Part shown: positions 1 through 6,612 of the stretch, piece after piece | Position numbering within the stretch: the stretch's first letter is position 1 | Layout of the letters: the number at the start of each line of letters is the position of its first letter | Assembly (NCBI GenBank): GCA_021204765.1 | Contig: JAJPYU010000249.1 | Location: 1 to 8,217 of the forward strand | Length of the DNA: 8,217 nucleotides | Reading direction: 5' to 3' | DNA from: Clostridiales bacterium | Lineage (GTDB): Bacteria; Bacillota; Clostridia; Lachnospirales; Lachnospiraceae | Notes under the pieces: model-generated | What the model was told of the DNA's origin: nothing | The model's database searches: none | The model's input: only the letters and a program-made list of their open reading frames with translations | Program-made: the position numbers and the translations under genes

Positions 1-89
1 TTTCGTGCGCGTCCTGGAAGACGCAGGAGTCTATAAGTGTACGCCGGAGGGGAGGACTGCTTTCGATCGGTTTATAAATGTACTATAGT

Positions 90-330
90 ATATAAGGCGC
101 TCATGTGAAAACGAGTTCGTTTCCGGGCGCGCTCCCGCTAATGTCGGACTCGCAGCGGTACATAAGCGACCATCGCGTGACTTCGTCACTTGATGACCGG
201 AGATTCGCCAAATGGGTTCGTGCAAGCACGACCCATCCGGCTCATTATCTACGCAAAATACGGTCGCTAAGTACCGGCGGCCTCCTATTACCCGGAATAC
301 GAACTGTTTCTCACATTCGCACCGCCAACG
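90..330. ncRNA. Candidate structured RNA or folded repeat, family not recognised
   Basis: I see no convincing gene in positions 1-349, but the stretch is full of nested inverted repeats. A long-range stem joins CGGTAC (156-161) plus AGCGACC (165-171) to GGTCGCT (262-268) plus GTACCG (271-276). It encloses GTGAC-TTC-GTCAC (177-189) and an 11-bp stem-loop at 212-236 with one bulged T (ATGGGT then CGTGC against GCACG then ACCCAT). Outside it, CGAGT (112-116) pairs with ACTCG (148-152) around a small CGGG/CCCG hairpin (124-137), and GGCGG (276-280) with CCGCC (322-326). A separate GCGTC/GACGC hairpin lies at 9-24. Such interlocking is typical of large non-coding RNAs or folded ends of mobile elements. 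It does not resemble tRNA, tmRNA, RNase P or SRP RNA. The transcribed strand is unknown; the capping loop reads CUUG, a stable tetraloop, on the reverse strand. Confidence 0.35.
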
Positions 331-349
331 CTGTGCCAATAAACTTGGT

Positions 350-432
350 GGTGCCCGAATTAGGTAAACTTGATTTCACAAATCATTTGGCTGATTTGTG
401 AAATCCCACTATGTTTACCTTATGAGGGCACC
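350..432. repeat. 83-bp nested inverted repeat upstream of galE
   Basis: Three pairs of complementary arms are nested around the central TTTGGC: GGTGCCC (350-356) with GGGCACC (426-432), AGGTAAAC (362-369) with GTTTACCT (413-420), and a 14-bp arm (372-385) with its exact complement (392-405). Internal loops are 5/5 and 2/7 nucleotides. No T-tract follows on either strand, so it is not an ordinary intrinsic terminator. It could be a cruciform-forming repeat, the end of a mobile element, a leader structure or a set of protein-binding sites. Confidence 0.75.
372..405. promoter_or_regulatory. Twin 13-bp operator-like dyads upstream of galE
   Basis: Each inner arm of the large palindrome is itself a dyad of the form GATTT-NNN-AAATC: GATTTCACAAATC at 372-384 and GATTTGTGAAATC at 393-405. 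Their centres (378 and 399) are 21 bp apart, two helical turns, so proteins bound at both would face the same way. They lie about 60-95 bp upstream of the galE start. A weak promoter may follow, with a -35-like TTTACC (414-419) and a -10-like CATAAA (436-441). The cognate regulator is unknown. Confidence 0.4.
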
Positions 433-451
433 TTACATAAATTAATTATAC

Positions 452-457
452 AGGAGG
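452..457 (+). promoter_or_regulatory. galE ribosome binding site
   Basis: A perfect AGGAGG sits nine bases before the ATG at 467. It fixes the galE start, which also yields a protein the same length as E. coli GalE. Confidence 0.9.
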
Positions 458-466
458 AATCGGAAC

Positions 467-1483
467 ATGACAATTTTAGTTACAGGCGGTGCCGGCTACA
501 TCGGCAGCCACACCTGCGTAGAGCTCTTGAATGCGGGCTACGGCGTGGTAGTAGTGGACAACCTCTACAACTCCAGTGCCAAAGCCCTTGACCGGGTACA
601 GTCCATCACCGGAAAGACCCTGAAATTTTACGAGAACGACGTTCTTGACCGGGAGGCCATGGACAGGATCTTCACAGAAAATACCATTGATGCAGTCATC
701 CACTTCGCCGGCCTCAAGGCAGTGGGGGAGAGCGTGGCAAAGCCCATCGAGTACTATCACAATAATATAGGCGGTACCCTGGTGCTGGCTGACGTCATGA
801 GAAACCACGGAGTGAAGAATATAATTTTTTCCTCATCGGCTACGGTATACGGCGATCCTGCAGAGATTCCTATCACGGAGAATTGCCCCAAAGGTACCTG
901 CACCAACCCATATGGCTGGACCAAGAGCATGCTTGAGCAGATCCTCACCGATATCCACACCTCTGACCCGGAGTGGAACGTGGTGCTGCTGCGCTACTTT
1001 AACCCAATCGGTGCCCATAAGAGCGGCCTCATAGGAGAGGATCCCAAGGGGATCCCCAACAATCTGCTCCCCTATGTGGCGCAGGTGGCCATTGGGAAGC
1101 TTGAGTGCCTGGGCGTCTTTGGCGATGACTATGACACCCCCGACGGTACCGGCGTCCGGGATTATATCCATGTGGTTGACCTGGCAGTGGGCCATGTGAA
1201 GGCTATCGAGAAACTGGCAGCGGGTGGTGGCGTCTCCATCTACAACCTGGGCACCGGCAACGGATACTCCGTACTCCAGGTGGTACATGCCTTCGAGAAG
1301 GCCTGTGGCCATCCCATCACCTATCAGATAAAGCCGCGCAGGCCCGGAGATATTGCCATGTGCTACTGTGATCCGGCTAAGGCAAAGGCGGAGCTTGGCT
1401 GGGAGGCGGCCTACGGTATCGAGGATATGTGTGCCGACTCCTGGAGATGGCAAAGCCAAAATCCCAACGGTTATGCCGACTGA
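467..1483 (+). CDS. galE: UDP-glucose 4-epimerase
   Basis: A 338-residue cytoplasmic NAD-dependent epimerase of the extended short-chain dehydrogenase family. It interconverts UDP-galactose and UDP-glucose in the Leloir pathway and also supplies UDP-galactose for glycan synthesis. Visible signatures are the Rossmann motif GGAGYIGSH (residues 7-15), the SSSATVYG segment with Ser124, and the catalytic pair Tyr149 and Lys153 in YGWTK. These positions and the length match E. coli GalE. The C-terminal part carries RYFNPIGAH (176-184), GVRDYIHVVDLA (229-240) and RRPGDIA (291-297), typical of true GalE. The start is supported by a strong ribosome binding site. A small membrane protein and an AraC regulator follow on the same strand, so they may share a transcript. 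The gene looks complete. Family-wide epimerases also act on UDP-GlcNAc, and sequence alone does not exclude a broader substrate range. Confidence 0.97.
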   Translation: MTILVTGGAGYIGSHTCVELLNAGYGVVVVDNLYNSSAKALDRVQSITGKTLKFYENDVLDREAMDRIFTENTIDAVIHFAGLKAVGESVAKPIEYYHNNIGGTLVLADVMRNHGVKNIIFSSSATVYGDPAEIPITENCPKGTCTNPYGWTKSMLEQILTDIHTSDPEWNVVLLRYFNPIGAHKSGLIGEDPKGIPNNLLPYVAQVAIGKLECLGVFGDDYDTPDGTGVRDYIHVVDLAVGHVKAIEKLAAGGGVSIYNLGTGNGYSVLQVVHAFEKACGHPITYQIKPRRPGDIAMCYCDPAKAKAELGWEAAYGIEDMCADSWRWQSQNPNGYAD

Positions 1484-1564
1484 TCAGGAAATCATATCGT
1501 GATCACAGGCCGTGTACTGCTGTTTCCACAGGAGGATATGGCCATGCGGCCGCTATTATATAAA

Positions 1565-1570
1565 AAGGAG
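1565..1570 (+). promoter_or_regulatory. Ribosome binding site deciding the start at 1578
   Basis: AAGGAG lies seven bases before the ATG at 1578. The frame is open further upstream to a GTG at 1512, but that start has no comparable site and would add an unusual Cys/Arg-rich leader, so 1578 is preferred. Confidence 0.8.
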
Positions 1571-1577
1571 AACCCTC

Positions 1578-2087
1578 ATGACCTATGATATTACAAAACA
1601 GGTTGAGCGCAGGAAGAAAAAGTTTTACGGTCTGCTCTCGAAGCTGATGATCATCTTCGCTATCGTTTTCGTGGTCTGCGGCATCATTTTCCAGAACGGC
1701 TACTTCTTCCCGGCTATATTGCTGGCGTTGCTTTACTACTTTTACACCTACAACGCCAATCTGTCCTTCGAGTACAATTTCCTGCAGGAGTATTTCACTG
1801 TGGATGTCATCAGGGGCCGGCGCGGCCGCAAGACCACTCAGGTCGTCTATTACAAGGATATTGAGGTGGTAGCGCCGCCGGATCACGATACTGTCCTGAA
1901 ATACAAGAAAAAGGGCGGCACTGAGAAGGTGAAAAAGTACGACTATACCTCCTACCTGGAGGGGATACCCTACTACACCGTCATTTTCACTAGGGACAGG
2001 GAAAAGGTAAAGCTGCTGATGGATCTGGATGACGAGATCCTGCACGCCCTGAAGCTTAAATATCCCCAAAAGGTCTATATATCTTAA
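1578..2087 (+). CDS. Small two-helix membrane protein of unknown function
   Basis: A 169-residue protein. It has a basic N-terminus (RRKKK at 11-15), two closely spaced hydrophobic helices (about 19-38 and 42-58) joined by a short turn, then a soluble, Lys- and Tyr-rich C-terminal domain of about 110 residues. The positive-inside rule puts both termini in the cytoplasm. The region after the second helix (NLSFEYNFLQEYFTVDVI, 61-78) resembles, from memory, uncharacterised clostridial proteins annotated as DUF6106; this is a tentative link. No catalytic motif is visible. The gene starts 94 bp after galE, has a good ribosome binding site, and its TAA stop overlaps the start of a palindromic intergenic element. 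The neighbours suggest no specific job. It is very probably a real gene, given its codon usage, start signal and transmembrane pattern. Confidence 0.85.
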   Translation: MTYDITKQVERRKKKFYGLLSKLMIIFAIVFVVCGIIFQNGYFFPAILLALLYYFYTYNANLSFEYNFLQEYFTVDVIRGRRGRKTTQVVYYKDIEVVAPPDHDTVLKYKKKGGTEKVKKYDYTSYLEGIPYYTVIFTRDREKVKLLMDLDDEILHALKLKYPQKVYIS

Positions 2088-2153
2088 AAGTACGTACTGT
2101 GGACAGCCGGATGGGAATGCCTGCATACCCGGATGACTGGACATGGGACTTTT
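2086..2153. repeat. Palindromic intergenic element, copy A
   Basis: A 68-bp element bounded by AAAAGT (2086-2091) and its complement ACTTTT (2148-2153). Its centre holds a hairpin with arms GGG-A-ATG and CAT-A-CCC around CCTG (2113-2130). It shares TACTGTGGA (2095-2103) and ATGGGACTTTT (2143-2153) with the element at 6657-6727; the second is found there as the reverse complement. Its left end overlaps the TAA stop of the upstream gene. It resembles a REP- or small-MITE-type repeat; it is not an obvious terminator. Confidence 0.55.
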
Positions 2154-2178
2154 GTAAAATGGAAGGAAGAGCGGCTTA

Positions 2179-3120
2179 ATGCGAAAAGTCAGAGGAAAAA
2201 TGGAGCTTCGACACTACGAGATTCCCGGAGGAGAGTATATCCTGGCTCTCCACGGTGGGGAATGGCGCAGGGTTTACGCCTCCCGGGGAGGAATGCTCCA
2301 CTTTCACAATTTAATGGAGTTCGGCATCTGTCGGGAAGGCAATGGGATAATGGAATTCGAAAGGGAGAGAGTTCCCTACGAGCCAGGCATGATCAGCGTA
2401 ATCCCCACCAATTACCCTCATGGCACTATCAGTGATGAGGGCACCAAGAGCTACTGGGAGTATGTCTTCGTGGATCCGGAGAGGATTTTAAAGGAAATGT
2501 ACCCGGACGATATCATGTTCCAGCAGAAAATGCTTTCCAGGGTGAATCACGGTCCATTCCTGGGGAAAGGACGCGATGTCCCGGAGCTTTACGGAGTGCT
2601 CTGGACTATCCTCAATGAATCCAGGAACAAAAAGGATTCTCTCTATAAAGAATGCATCCGGGGCCTTGTCCTGGCTCTTCTGGTAAATGCTGCCAGAGTT
2701 GAGACCGACGGTGCCTCCATGCCTGAGAGCCTGAAAGTAAAGTCAGGCTTCGATCAGGTCCGTCCGGCCTTAACTTACATAAAGAACAACAGTGCTTCCC
2801 CAATTAAGATAGCGGACATCGCCGCCGTCTGCCATGTCAGCGAGAGCCATTTCCGCCGTCTGTTCGAGGAAAATATCGGCATGACTCCCGTGGAGTATCT
2901 AAACCACATGCGCATCCTCAAAGCCTGCGACCTGATAAAAAGGACTGGGGCGTCCATGGAGGAAGTCGCCTTGAAGGTAGGCTTCACGACGACCTCGACT
3001 TTTAATCGCAATTTCAAGAAAGTGACGGGCACCTCCCCCTATCAGTGGAAGAAGCAGCCCGATAATTTCGAGAGCAGATTGAATGATTTCGATATCATGG
3101 TAGAGAACGGGTGGTATTAA
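2179..3120 (+). CDS. AraC/XylS-family transcriptional regulator with cupin sensor domain
   Basis: A 313-residue cytoplasmic regulator. The N-terminal half is a cupin-like ligand-binding domain: HFHNLMEFGICREGNG (41-56), where His41 and His43 begin the usual metal/sugar pocket, and PGMISVIPTNYPHGT (69-83). The C-terminal 100 residues hold two helix-turn-helix units: IKIADIAAVCHVSESHFRRL (209-228) and a second at about 257-283 ending in the family signature FKKVTGTSPYQW (279-290). Such proteins usually sense a sugar and activate nearby uptake or glycoside genes. Here the gene converges on a sugar ABC operon, which makes that operon the likeliest target. The start at 2179 has GGAAGGA-type sequence upstream; a second ATG at 2200 is possible but its AGAGGA is too close to be ideal. 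Family assignment is firm; the effector is unknown. Confidence 0.95.
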   Translation: MRKVRGKMELRHYEIPGGEYILALHGGEWRRVYASRGGMLHFHNLMEFGICREGNGIMEFERERVPYEPGMISVIPTNYPHGTISDEGTKSYWEYVFVDPERILKEMYPDDIMFQQKMLSRVNHGPFLGKGRDVPELYGVLWTILNESRNKKDSLYKECIRGLVLALLVNAARVETDGASMPESLKVKSGFDQVRPALTYIKNNSASPIKIADIAAVCHVSESHFRRLFEENIGMTPVEYLNHMRILKACDLIKRTGASMEEVALKVGFTTTSTFNRNFKKVTGTSPYQWKKQPDNFESRLNDFDIMVENGWY

Positions 3121-3149
3121 AAAGGCAGGCCGCAGGCCTGCCTTTCTTA
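3119..3149. terminator. Bidirectional intrinsic terminator between convergent operons
   Basis: An 11-bp perfect stem, AAAGGCAGGCC (3121-3131) with GGCCTGCCTTT (3135-3145), has a GCA loop. It is preceded by AA (giving a run of five T on the reverse strand) and followed by TTTCTTACTT on the forward strand. It starts within the AraC stop codon and ends at the stop codon of the reverse-strand permease, so it serves both transcripts; the reverse direction has the better T-run. Confidence 0.92.
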
Positions 3150-3986
3150 CTTGACTGCTCCCGTGATACCCTCCGCGAACTGCCTCTGCAGCACGAAGAA
3201 CACTACCATGGTGGGGATGGAGCAGAAGAGCACCCCCATCATTATCATCCCGTAATCTATGACGTAGCCGCCGGTCATATTGGCCACCAGCATCACCATA
3301 TTCAGCGACTGCCCGTTGGTCATGCACACCTTGGGCCAGAGGTAGGCGTTCCAGGAATTCATGAAAGTGATCACCGCCGCCGCCGCATAGGTGGACTTCA
3401 TGCAGGGAAAATACATCCTGAAGAATATCGCGATCTCGCGAAGCCCATCCAGCCGCGCCGCCTCCAGTATCTCCACCGGGAAATTCCTGGAATTCTGCCG
3501 AAACATCATTATCATAAAGGGCGTTGATATCATTGGCAGGAAAAATCCCGGGATGGTGTTTAAGAGCCCCGCCGTGGAAAACATTTTAAAGAGGGGTATC
3601 ATGGTCGCTACCTGGGGTATCATCATGGCCAGCAGCAGGATGCTGAAGAGTGCGTCCTTTGCCTTGTCATGATAGAGCTCGAAGCCGAAGCCGGCCAGGG
3701 AGCAGATAAAAAGACAAATGATCGTCACGCTCAGGGCGTAGGCGAAGGAATTTCCCATGGCACGTCCCAGGGGCTGGCTTGCGATAAGATTTTTGAAATT
3801 CTGCACCGCGTACGTCCCCGGAAGGAGCCGCCCCCTGGACACATCAGCCATGGTGTTGGTGGCCGCCGCTATCATCCAGTAGAAAGGAAATACTGAGACG
3901 ACGGACACTATTATAAGGAAGATGTATGTCGGTATCAGCCGCCGCTGAACCATAGATTTATTCTTTTTTCTCACAGTATCAGTCAC
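3147..3986 (-). CDS. Sugar ABC transporter permease, MalG type
   Basis: One of two membrane subunits of a carbohydrate uptake ABC transporter (CUT1, binding-protein-dependent transport family). From the GTG at 3986 it has 279 residues. Counting from the alternative GTG at 3995 (282 residues), hydrophobic helices lie near 21-45, 80-104, 113-137, 150-166, 200-222 and 245-269. The EAA loop that docks the ATPase is clear: EAARLDG (178-184) followed by IFFRMYFP (190-197). The start at 3986 is preferred because AGGTGA lies five bases upstream; the 3995 start has no spaced ribosome binding site. The gene overlaps the upstream MalF-type permease by eight bases, indicating translational coupling, and ends in the shared terminator. 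The membrane subunit family is certain; the transported sugar cannot be read from this sequence. Confidence 0.93.
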   Translation of the reverse strand: MTDTVRKKNKSMVQRRLIPTYIFLIIVSVVSVFPFYWMIAAATNTMADVSRGRLLPGTYAVQNFKNLIASQPLGRAMGNSFAYALSVTIICLFICSLAGFGFELYHDKAKDALFSILLLAMMIPQVATMIPLFKMFSTAGLLNTIPGFFLPMISTPFMIMMFRQNSRNFPVEILEAARLDGLREIAIFFRMYFPCMKSTYAAAAVITFMNSWNAYLWPKVCMTNGQSLNMVMLVANMTGGYVIDYGMIMMGVLFCSIPTMVVFFVLQRQFAEGITGAVK

Positions 3987-4872
3987 GACTGTCACCTACT
4001 TTCATATTGATCGCGGCCAGTATCGCCACGATGATAAAGATAAGGAAGGCCATGGCGCAGGCATAACCGAAGTTGGGTGAGCGCACAAAACAGGTGTTGT
4101 ACACGTAGTGGGACATGGTTATGGTGGCATTTGCCGGGCCTCCGTTTGTTAAGTTCACTGATTCGTCAAAGAGCTGGAGGGTGCCGTTTATGGACATGAT
4201 AAATGTCATGATGATGACGGGACGCAGCAGCGGTACAGTGATGCTCCAGAAGGTCTTCCAGCCGTTGGCACCGTCGATCATAGCTGCTTCGTAGACGGAG
4301 TACTCGATATTCTGCAGCCCCGCCAGGTAGAAGACCATGTTGTAGCCGGTCCAGCGCCAGATGAGAGCCACGATGATGACGAATTTGGCAGTGCCGGCAT
4401 TTCCCAGCCAGTTTATGTTGGAATTTATCAGATGCAGTGCCATGAGCACATGGTTTATGAATCCGTCCTGGGCAAAGAGGAAGCGGAAGATGAGGGCGTA
4501 GGAGACCAGTGCGGTGGCGCAGGGCAAAAAGACGCAGGTCCTGAAAAGCCCTTTGAATTTCAGATCCTTGTTGTTGAGAAGCTGGGCTAAGAGTATGGCC
4601 AGCACCAGCATGATCGGTACCTGTATGGCCAGATAGAGAAATGTGTTTCCGATGGAGCGCAGGAATATTTTATCCTGGAACATGCGGATGTAGTTGGTGA
4701 AGCCCACGAAGGTCATATTGGTGCCCTGTCCGGTCTGAAGGGACATTATAAAGGCCCTCACCATGGGGTAGAAGCTCATAATAGCTATCATGAAGGAGGC
4801 GGGTATCAGGAATATCCAGCCGGCCTTGTTCTGCTTTGCCAAAAGCTTCATGCCTTTGTAATTCTTATTCAC
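3979..4872 (-). CDS. Sugar ABC transporter permease, MalF type
   Basis: The partner membrane subunit, 297 residues, with about six helices (roughly 19-41, 74-98, 110-133, 163-185, 213-233, 267-289). The ATPase-docking EAA loop reads EAAMIDGANGWKTFWSITVP (195-214). The segment LTNGGPANAT (241-250) is typical of MalF/UgpA-like subunits. The start is GTG at 4872, with AGGGGG eight bases upstream; an internal ATG at 4851 is a weaker choice. It lies 105 bp downstream of the binding-protein gene and overlaps the MalG-type gene. No ATPase gene is present in the operon. That is usual in Firmicutes CUT1 systems, which share MsmK/MsmX-type ATPases. It looks intact. Substrate is probably an oligosaccharide, by family habit only. 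Confidence 0.94.
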   Translation of the reverse strand: MNKNYKGMKLLAKQNKAGWIFLIPASFMIAIMSFYPMVRAFIMSLQTGQGTNMTFVGFTNYIRMFQDKIFLRSIGNTFLYLAIQVPIMLVLAILLAQLLNNKDLKFKGLFRTCVFLPCATALVSYALIFRFLFAQDGFINHVLMALHLINSNINWLGNAGTAKFVIIVALIWRWTGYNMVFYLAGLQNIEYSVYEAAMIDGANGWKTFWSITVPLLRPVIIMTFIMSINGTLQLFDESVNLTNGGPANATITMSHYVYNTCFVRSPNFGYACAMAFLIFIIVAILAAINMKVGDSRD

Positions 4873-4902
4873 AATGTTATCCCCCTTTCATTTTTAATGT
4901 AG

Positions 4903-4954
4903 CCCGAGCCGGGAGGGGCCGGCCCGGGTGCGGAAATACCGGACTGTCAGGTAT
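4903..4954. promoter_or_regulatory. Intercistronic hairpins between binding-protein and permease genes
   Basis: Two stems occupy the 105-bp gap. A GC-rich hairpin pairs CCCGAGCCGG (4903-4912) with CCGGCCCGGG (4919-4928), with one mismatch and a six-base loop; a second pairs ATACC (4936-4940) with GGTAT (4950-4954). No T-run follows on the reverse strand before the permease ribosome binding site. Hairpins here commonly stabilise the binding-protein mRNA or lower downstream expression; that role is inferred. Confidence 0.5.
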
Positions 4955-4977
4955 CAGCCCGGCGTCGAAAAATCAAT

Positions 4978-6381
4978 TTAGTACAGTCCCAGGGCATGGG
5001 CGTCGGCATCTGTGGAATCCTGCGCAATCTGAAGCTCGGAATCGATGTCGGCTCCGTTCATGATGTCCTGGATGGCAGTGCCCACATAGTCCCGGCCGTC
5101 ATAGTAGATGGGGCTGGAATTGTTGGAAGGCACTTTGGAGGAGAAATCCACGATCTTCGCGTAGATGGCGTCCCCATTCCAGAAATCCTGGGGCTCGTTG
5201 TATACATCGGAATCCCCGGCTGGAATGTAGGTGGCTATGGCTGCCGTGGTGGGCAGGATATTGTCGAAAAGCTCAACGCTGCCGGCAAAAGTTTTCGCCA
5301 GGAAATCTTCTGCCAGCTCCATGTTTTTGCAGTTGCAGGTGATGTACCAGGAGGAGCCGCCGTTTACAGAGTAGTTGGTGGCACCGGGAGTTGTGACCAG
5401 GGCGGGCATATTGGTAATGCCCCAGAGCCCCGCCATGTCATCCACTGCCATGATGGAGGCGCAGATCCAGCAGCCGTTTACGGTGCCCACCACCTGGCCG
5501 GTGGTGATGGAGGAGACGTATTCATCCCAGGAATTTACCTCGTAGAGCACGCCGGACTCCACCATCTCCTGATAAATGTTGATGCACTCAATAAGGGCGG
5601 AATTGCCGGCGATATTTGCGGAGCCGTCCTCGTTGTATAGGGAGGCACCGGCAGAGTGGAGCATTTCCATGATAAGGTCGGGAGAATTGGACTGGCTTGA
5701 GATCATGAAATGTCCGGTCTTATCCTTCACATCCTTTCCAATCTCTATGAAGCGCTCCCAGGTAATGTCGGTCAGGTCGTCGATAGTGTAACCGGCCTCT
5801 TCAAGATAATCGGTGCGCCAGGCTCCCACAGTGGTGCCGTTGTCGAAGGGGACGCCGTAATTTCGCCCGTCAACCACGGAGTAGGAGAGTTTGCCCTCTG
5901 GGAAATTGGAGAAGTCTATGCCGGACTCCGTCAGGTCGGTGAAGGCCTCGGGGTAGGCATAGACGTATTTCTGATAGGAATTGTCCTGCATGAGGATGAT
6001 GTCCGGCAGGGTGGAAAAGTCGCCGGAGGTGGCGGCAGTGATAAGACCGGTCTCGCAGTCATCGGTGAGCATGGGGACGATAGTGACAGTAAATCCTTCA
6101 TCATAATCCCTGGCATAGATGTCAGCCGCCTCCTGCATGGCCGGGATGTTGAACTGGGGGTCCCAGCACCAGACTGTCAGGGAATTACCACTTGTGTCAG
6201 AATTAGCGGTATCTCCTGTGATAGTCTCGTCAGAGGCGCTTGACGCGTCTCCCGGAACCCCGCTGTTTGCGCCGGATCCGCCTCCACAGCCGCCCAGGTC
6301 ACTGCCGAAACTAACAGACTTGCGGCAATTACAGTTGAAATTACTTTCTTTTTTATAGAAAAATATTTTGAGGAACCTCAT
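4978..6381 (-). CDS. Sugar ABC transporter substrate-binding lipoprotein with frame-disrupted signal peptide
   Basis: The extracellular receptor of the CUT1 transporter, extracellular solute-binding family 1. As an open frame from the ATG at 6381 it has 467 residues. A lipobox LGGC with Cys32 is followed by a Gly/Ser/Asp linker to about residue 67. The mature domain begins LTVWCWDPQFN (68-78) and carries hallmarks such as DIILMQDN, YGVPFDNGTT and a Trp-rich ligand face. The N-terminus is odd: residues 1-29 in this frame are not hydrophobic. A perfect lipoprotein signal, KKKVISTVIAASLLVSAVT, is encoded in the next frame from 6353 to about 6297, and one missing base near 6297-6298 would join it to LGGC. 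Its expected ATG is ATA (6354-6356), and neither start has a ribosome binding site. It may be a decaying gene, a sequence error or unusual decoding; the 435-residue mature part is intact. Confidence 0.88.
   Translation of the reverse strand: MRFLKIFFYKKESNFNCNCRKSVSFGSDLGGCGGGSGANSGVPGDASSASDETITGDTANSDTSGNSLTVWCWDPQFNIPAMQEAADIYARDYDEGFTVTIVPMLTDDCETGLITAATSGDFSTLPDIILMQDNSYQKYVYAYPEAFTDLTESGIDFSNFPEGKLSYSVVDGRNYGVPFDNGTTVGAWRTDYLEEAGYTIDDLTDITWERFIEIGKDVKDKTGHFMISSQSNSPDLIMEMLHSAGASLYNEDGSANIAGNSALIECINIYQEMVESGVLYEVNSWDEYVSSITTGQVVGTVNGCWICASIMAVDDMAGLWGITNMPALVTTPGATNYSVNGGSSWYITCNCKNMELAEDFLAKTFAGSVELFDNILPTTAAIATYIPAGDSDVYNEPQDFWNGDAIYAKIVDFSSKVPSNNSSPIYYDGRDYVGTAIQDIMNGADIDSELQIAQDSTDADAHALGLY
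6297..6356 (-). other. Out-of-frame lipoprotein signal sequence
   Basis: Read on the reverse strand from ATA at 6356, this encodes I-K-K-K, a hydrophobic stretch VISTVIAASLLVSAV and T, then runs out of frame into the linker. Adding one C at the CC of GTGACC (6297-6298) continues to LGGC, a canonical lipobox. The +1 offset at the A-run (6349-6354) and the -1 offset here cancel, which is why the surrounding frame stays open. Confidence 0.8.
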
Positions 6382-6404
6382 AAGATTTTTTTGATAAGCG
6401 ATGA

Positions 6405-6468
6405 GGACATCAAAATGCTTCGCATTTTTCGGTGTCCGCTGCGCTCAAATTTCCCACCTGGCGGACGC
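6405..6468. promoter_or_regulatory. Two mutually exclusive stem-loops upstream of the binding-protein gene
   Basis: Stem 1 pairs GGACATC plus AAAATGC (6405-6418) with GCATTTT (6422-6428) and GGTGTCC (6431-6437), with a two-base bulge and one wobble pair. Stem 2 pairs GTGTCCGC (6432-6439) with GCGGACGC (6461-6468), with one wobble pair. Both need 6432-6437, so only one can form at a time. No T-run follows either stem. This may be a switch-like leader or simply part of a folded intergenic repeat. Confidence 0.45.
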
Positions 6469-6469
6469 A

Positions 6470-6522
6470 TGATAGCAACCAATCAGCCTGCGCCGTAAGC
6501 GGCTTGTCTTCTTGGGCTATCA
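6470..6522. repeat. Long intergenic stem-loop
   Basis: TGATAGC (6470-6476) pairs with GCTATCA (6516-6522); CCAA (6479-6482) pairs with TTGG (6512-6515); an inner AGCC/GGCT or GCCG/CGGC stem closes the tip. A smaller TTCGG/CCGAA hairpin follows (6531-6556). Together with the neighbouring stems it fills the gene-free 6382-6600 stretch, which otherwise shows no gene. Confidence 0.55.
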
Positions 6523-6612
6523 AAGTGTAATTCGGTTCCGCCGAGGATTTCCCGAATATTTACTTATATTTTTGCATAGTTGGGTGATGAGGATTGAAAG
6601 CGGGCTGTGGGA

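Noticed and set aside
155..276. Cloverleaf-like shape suggestive of a tRNA
   Set aside because: No acceptor stem of seven pairs, no T-loop motif, no CCA-like end, and the arms are too long.
31..339. Reverse-strand open frame of 102 codons
   Set aside because: Composition is unlike a folded protein, it lacks a ribosome binding site, and it runs across the stems of the folded region; probably a spurious frame in a repeat or RNA.
105..401. Forward-strand open frame of 98 codons
   Set aside because: No start signal, and it ends inside the large palindrome; the stems explain the sequence better.
833..1459. Long reverse-strand frame opposite galE
   Set aside because: Antisense shadow of a clearly identified gene; no family motif or start signal.
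4996..5640. Long forward-strand frame opposite the binding-protein gene
   Set aside because: Gly/Val/His-rich shadow of the reverse-strand coding sequence.
6405..6437. Intrinsic terminator
   Set aside because: Strong stem but no T-run after it on either strand.
6591..6606. Catabolite-response (cre) site around TGAAAGCG
   Set aside because: Only the left half matches; the right half diverges at four consensus positions.
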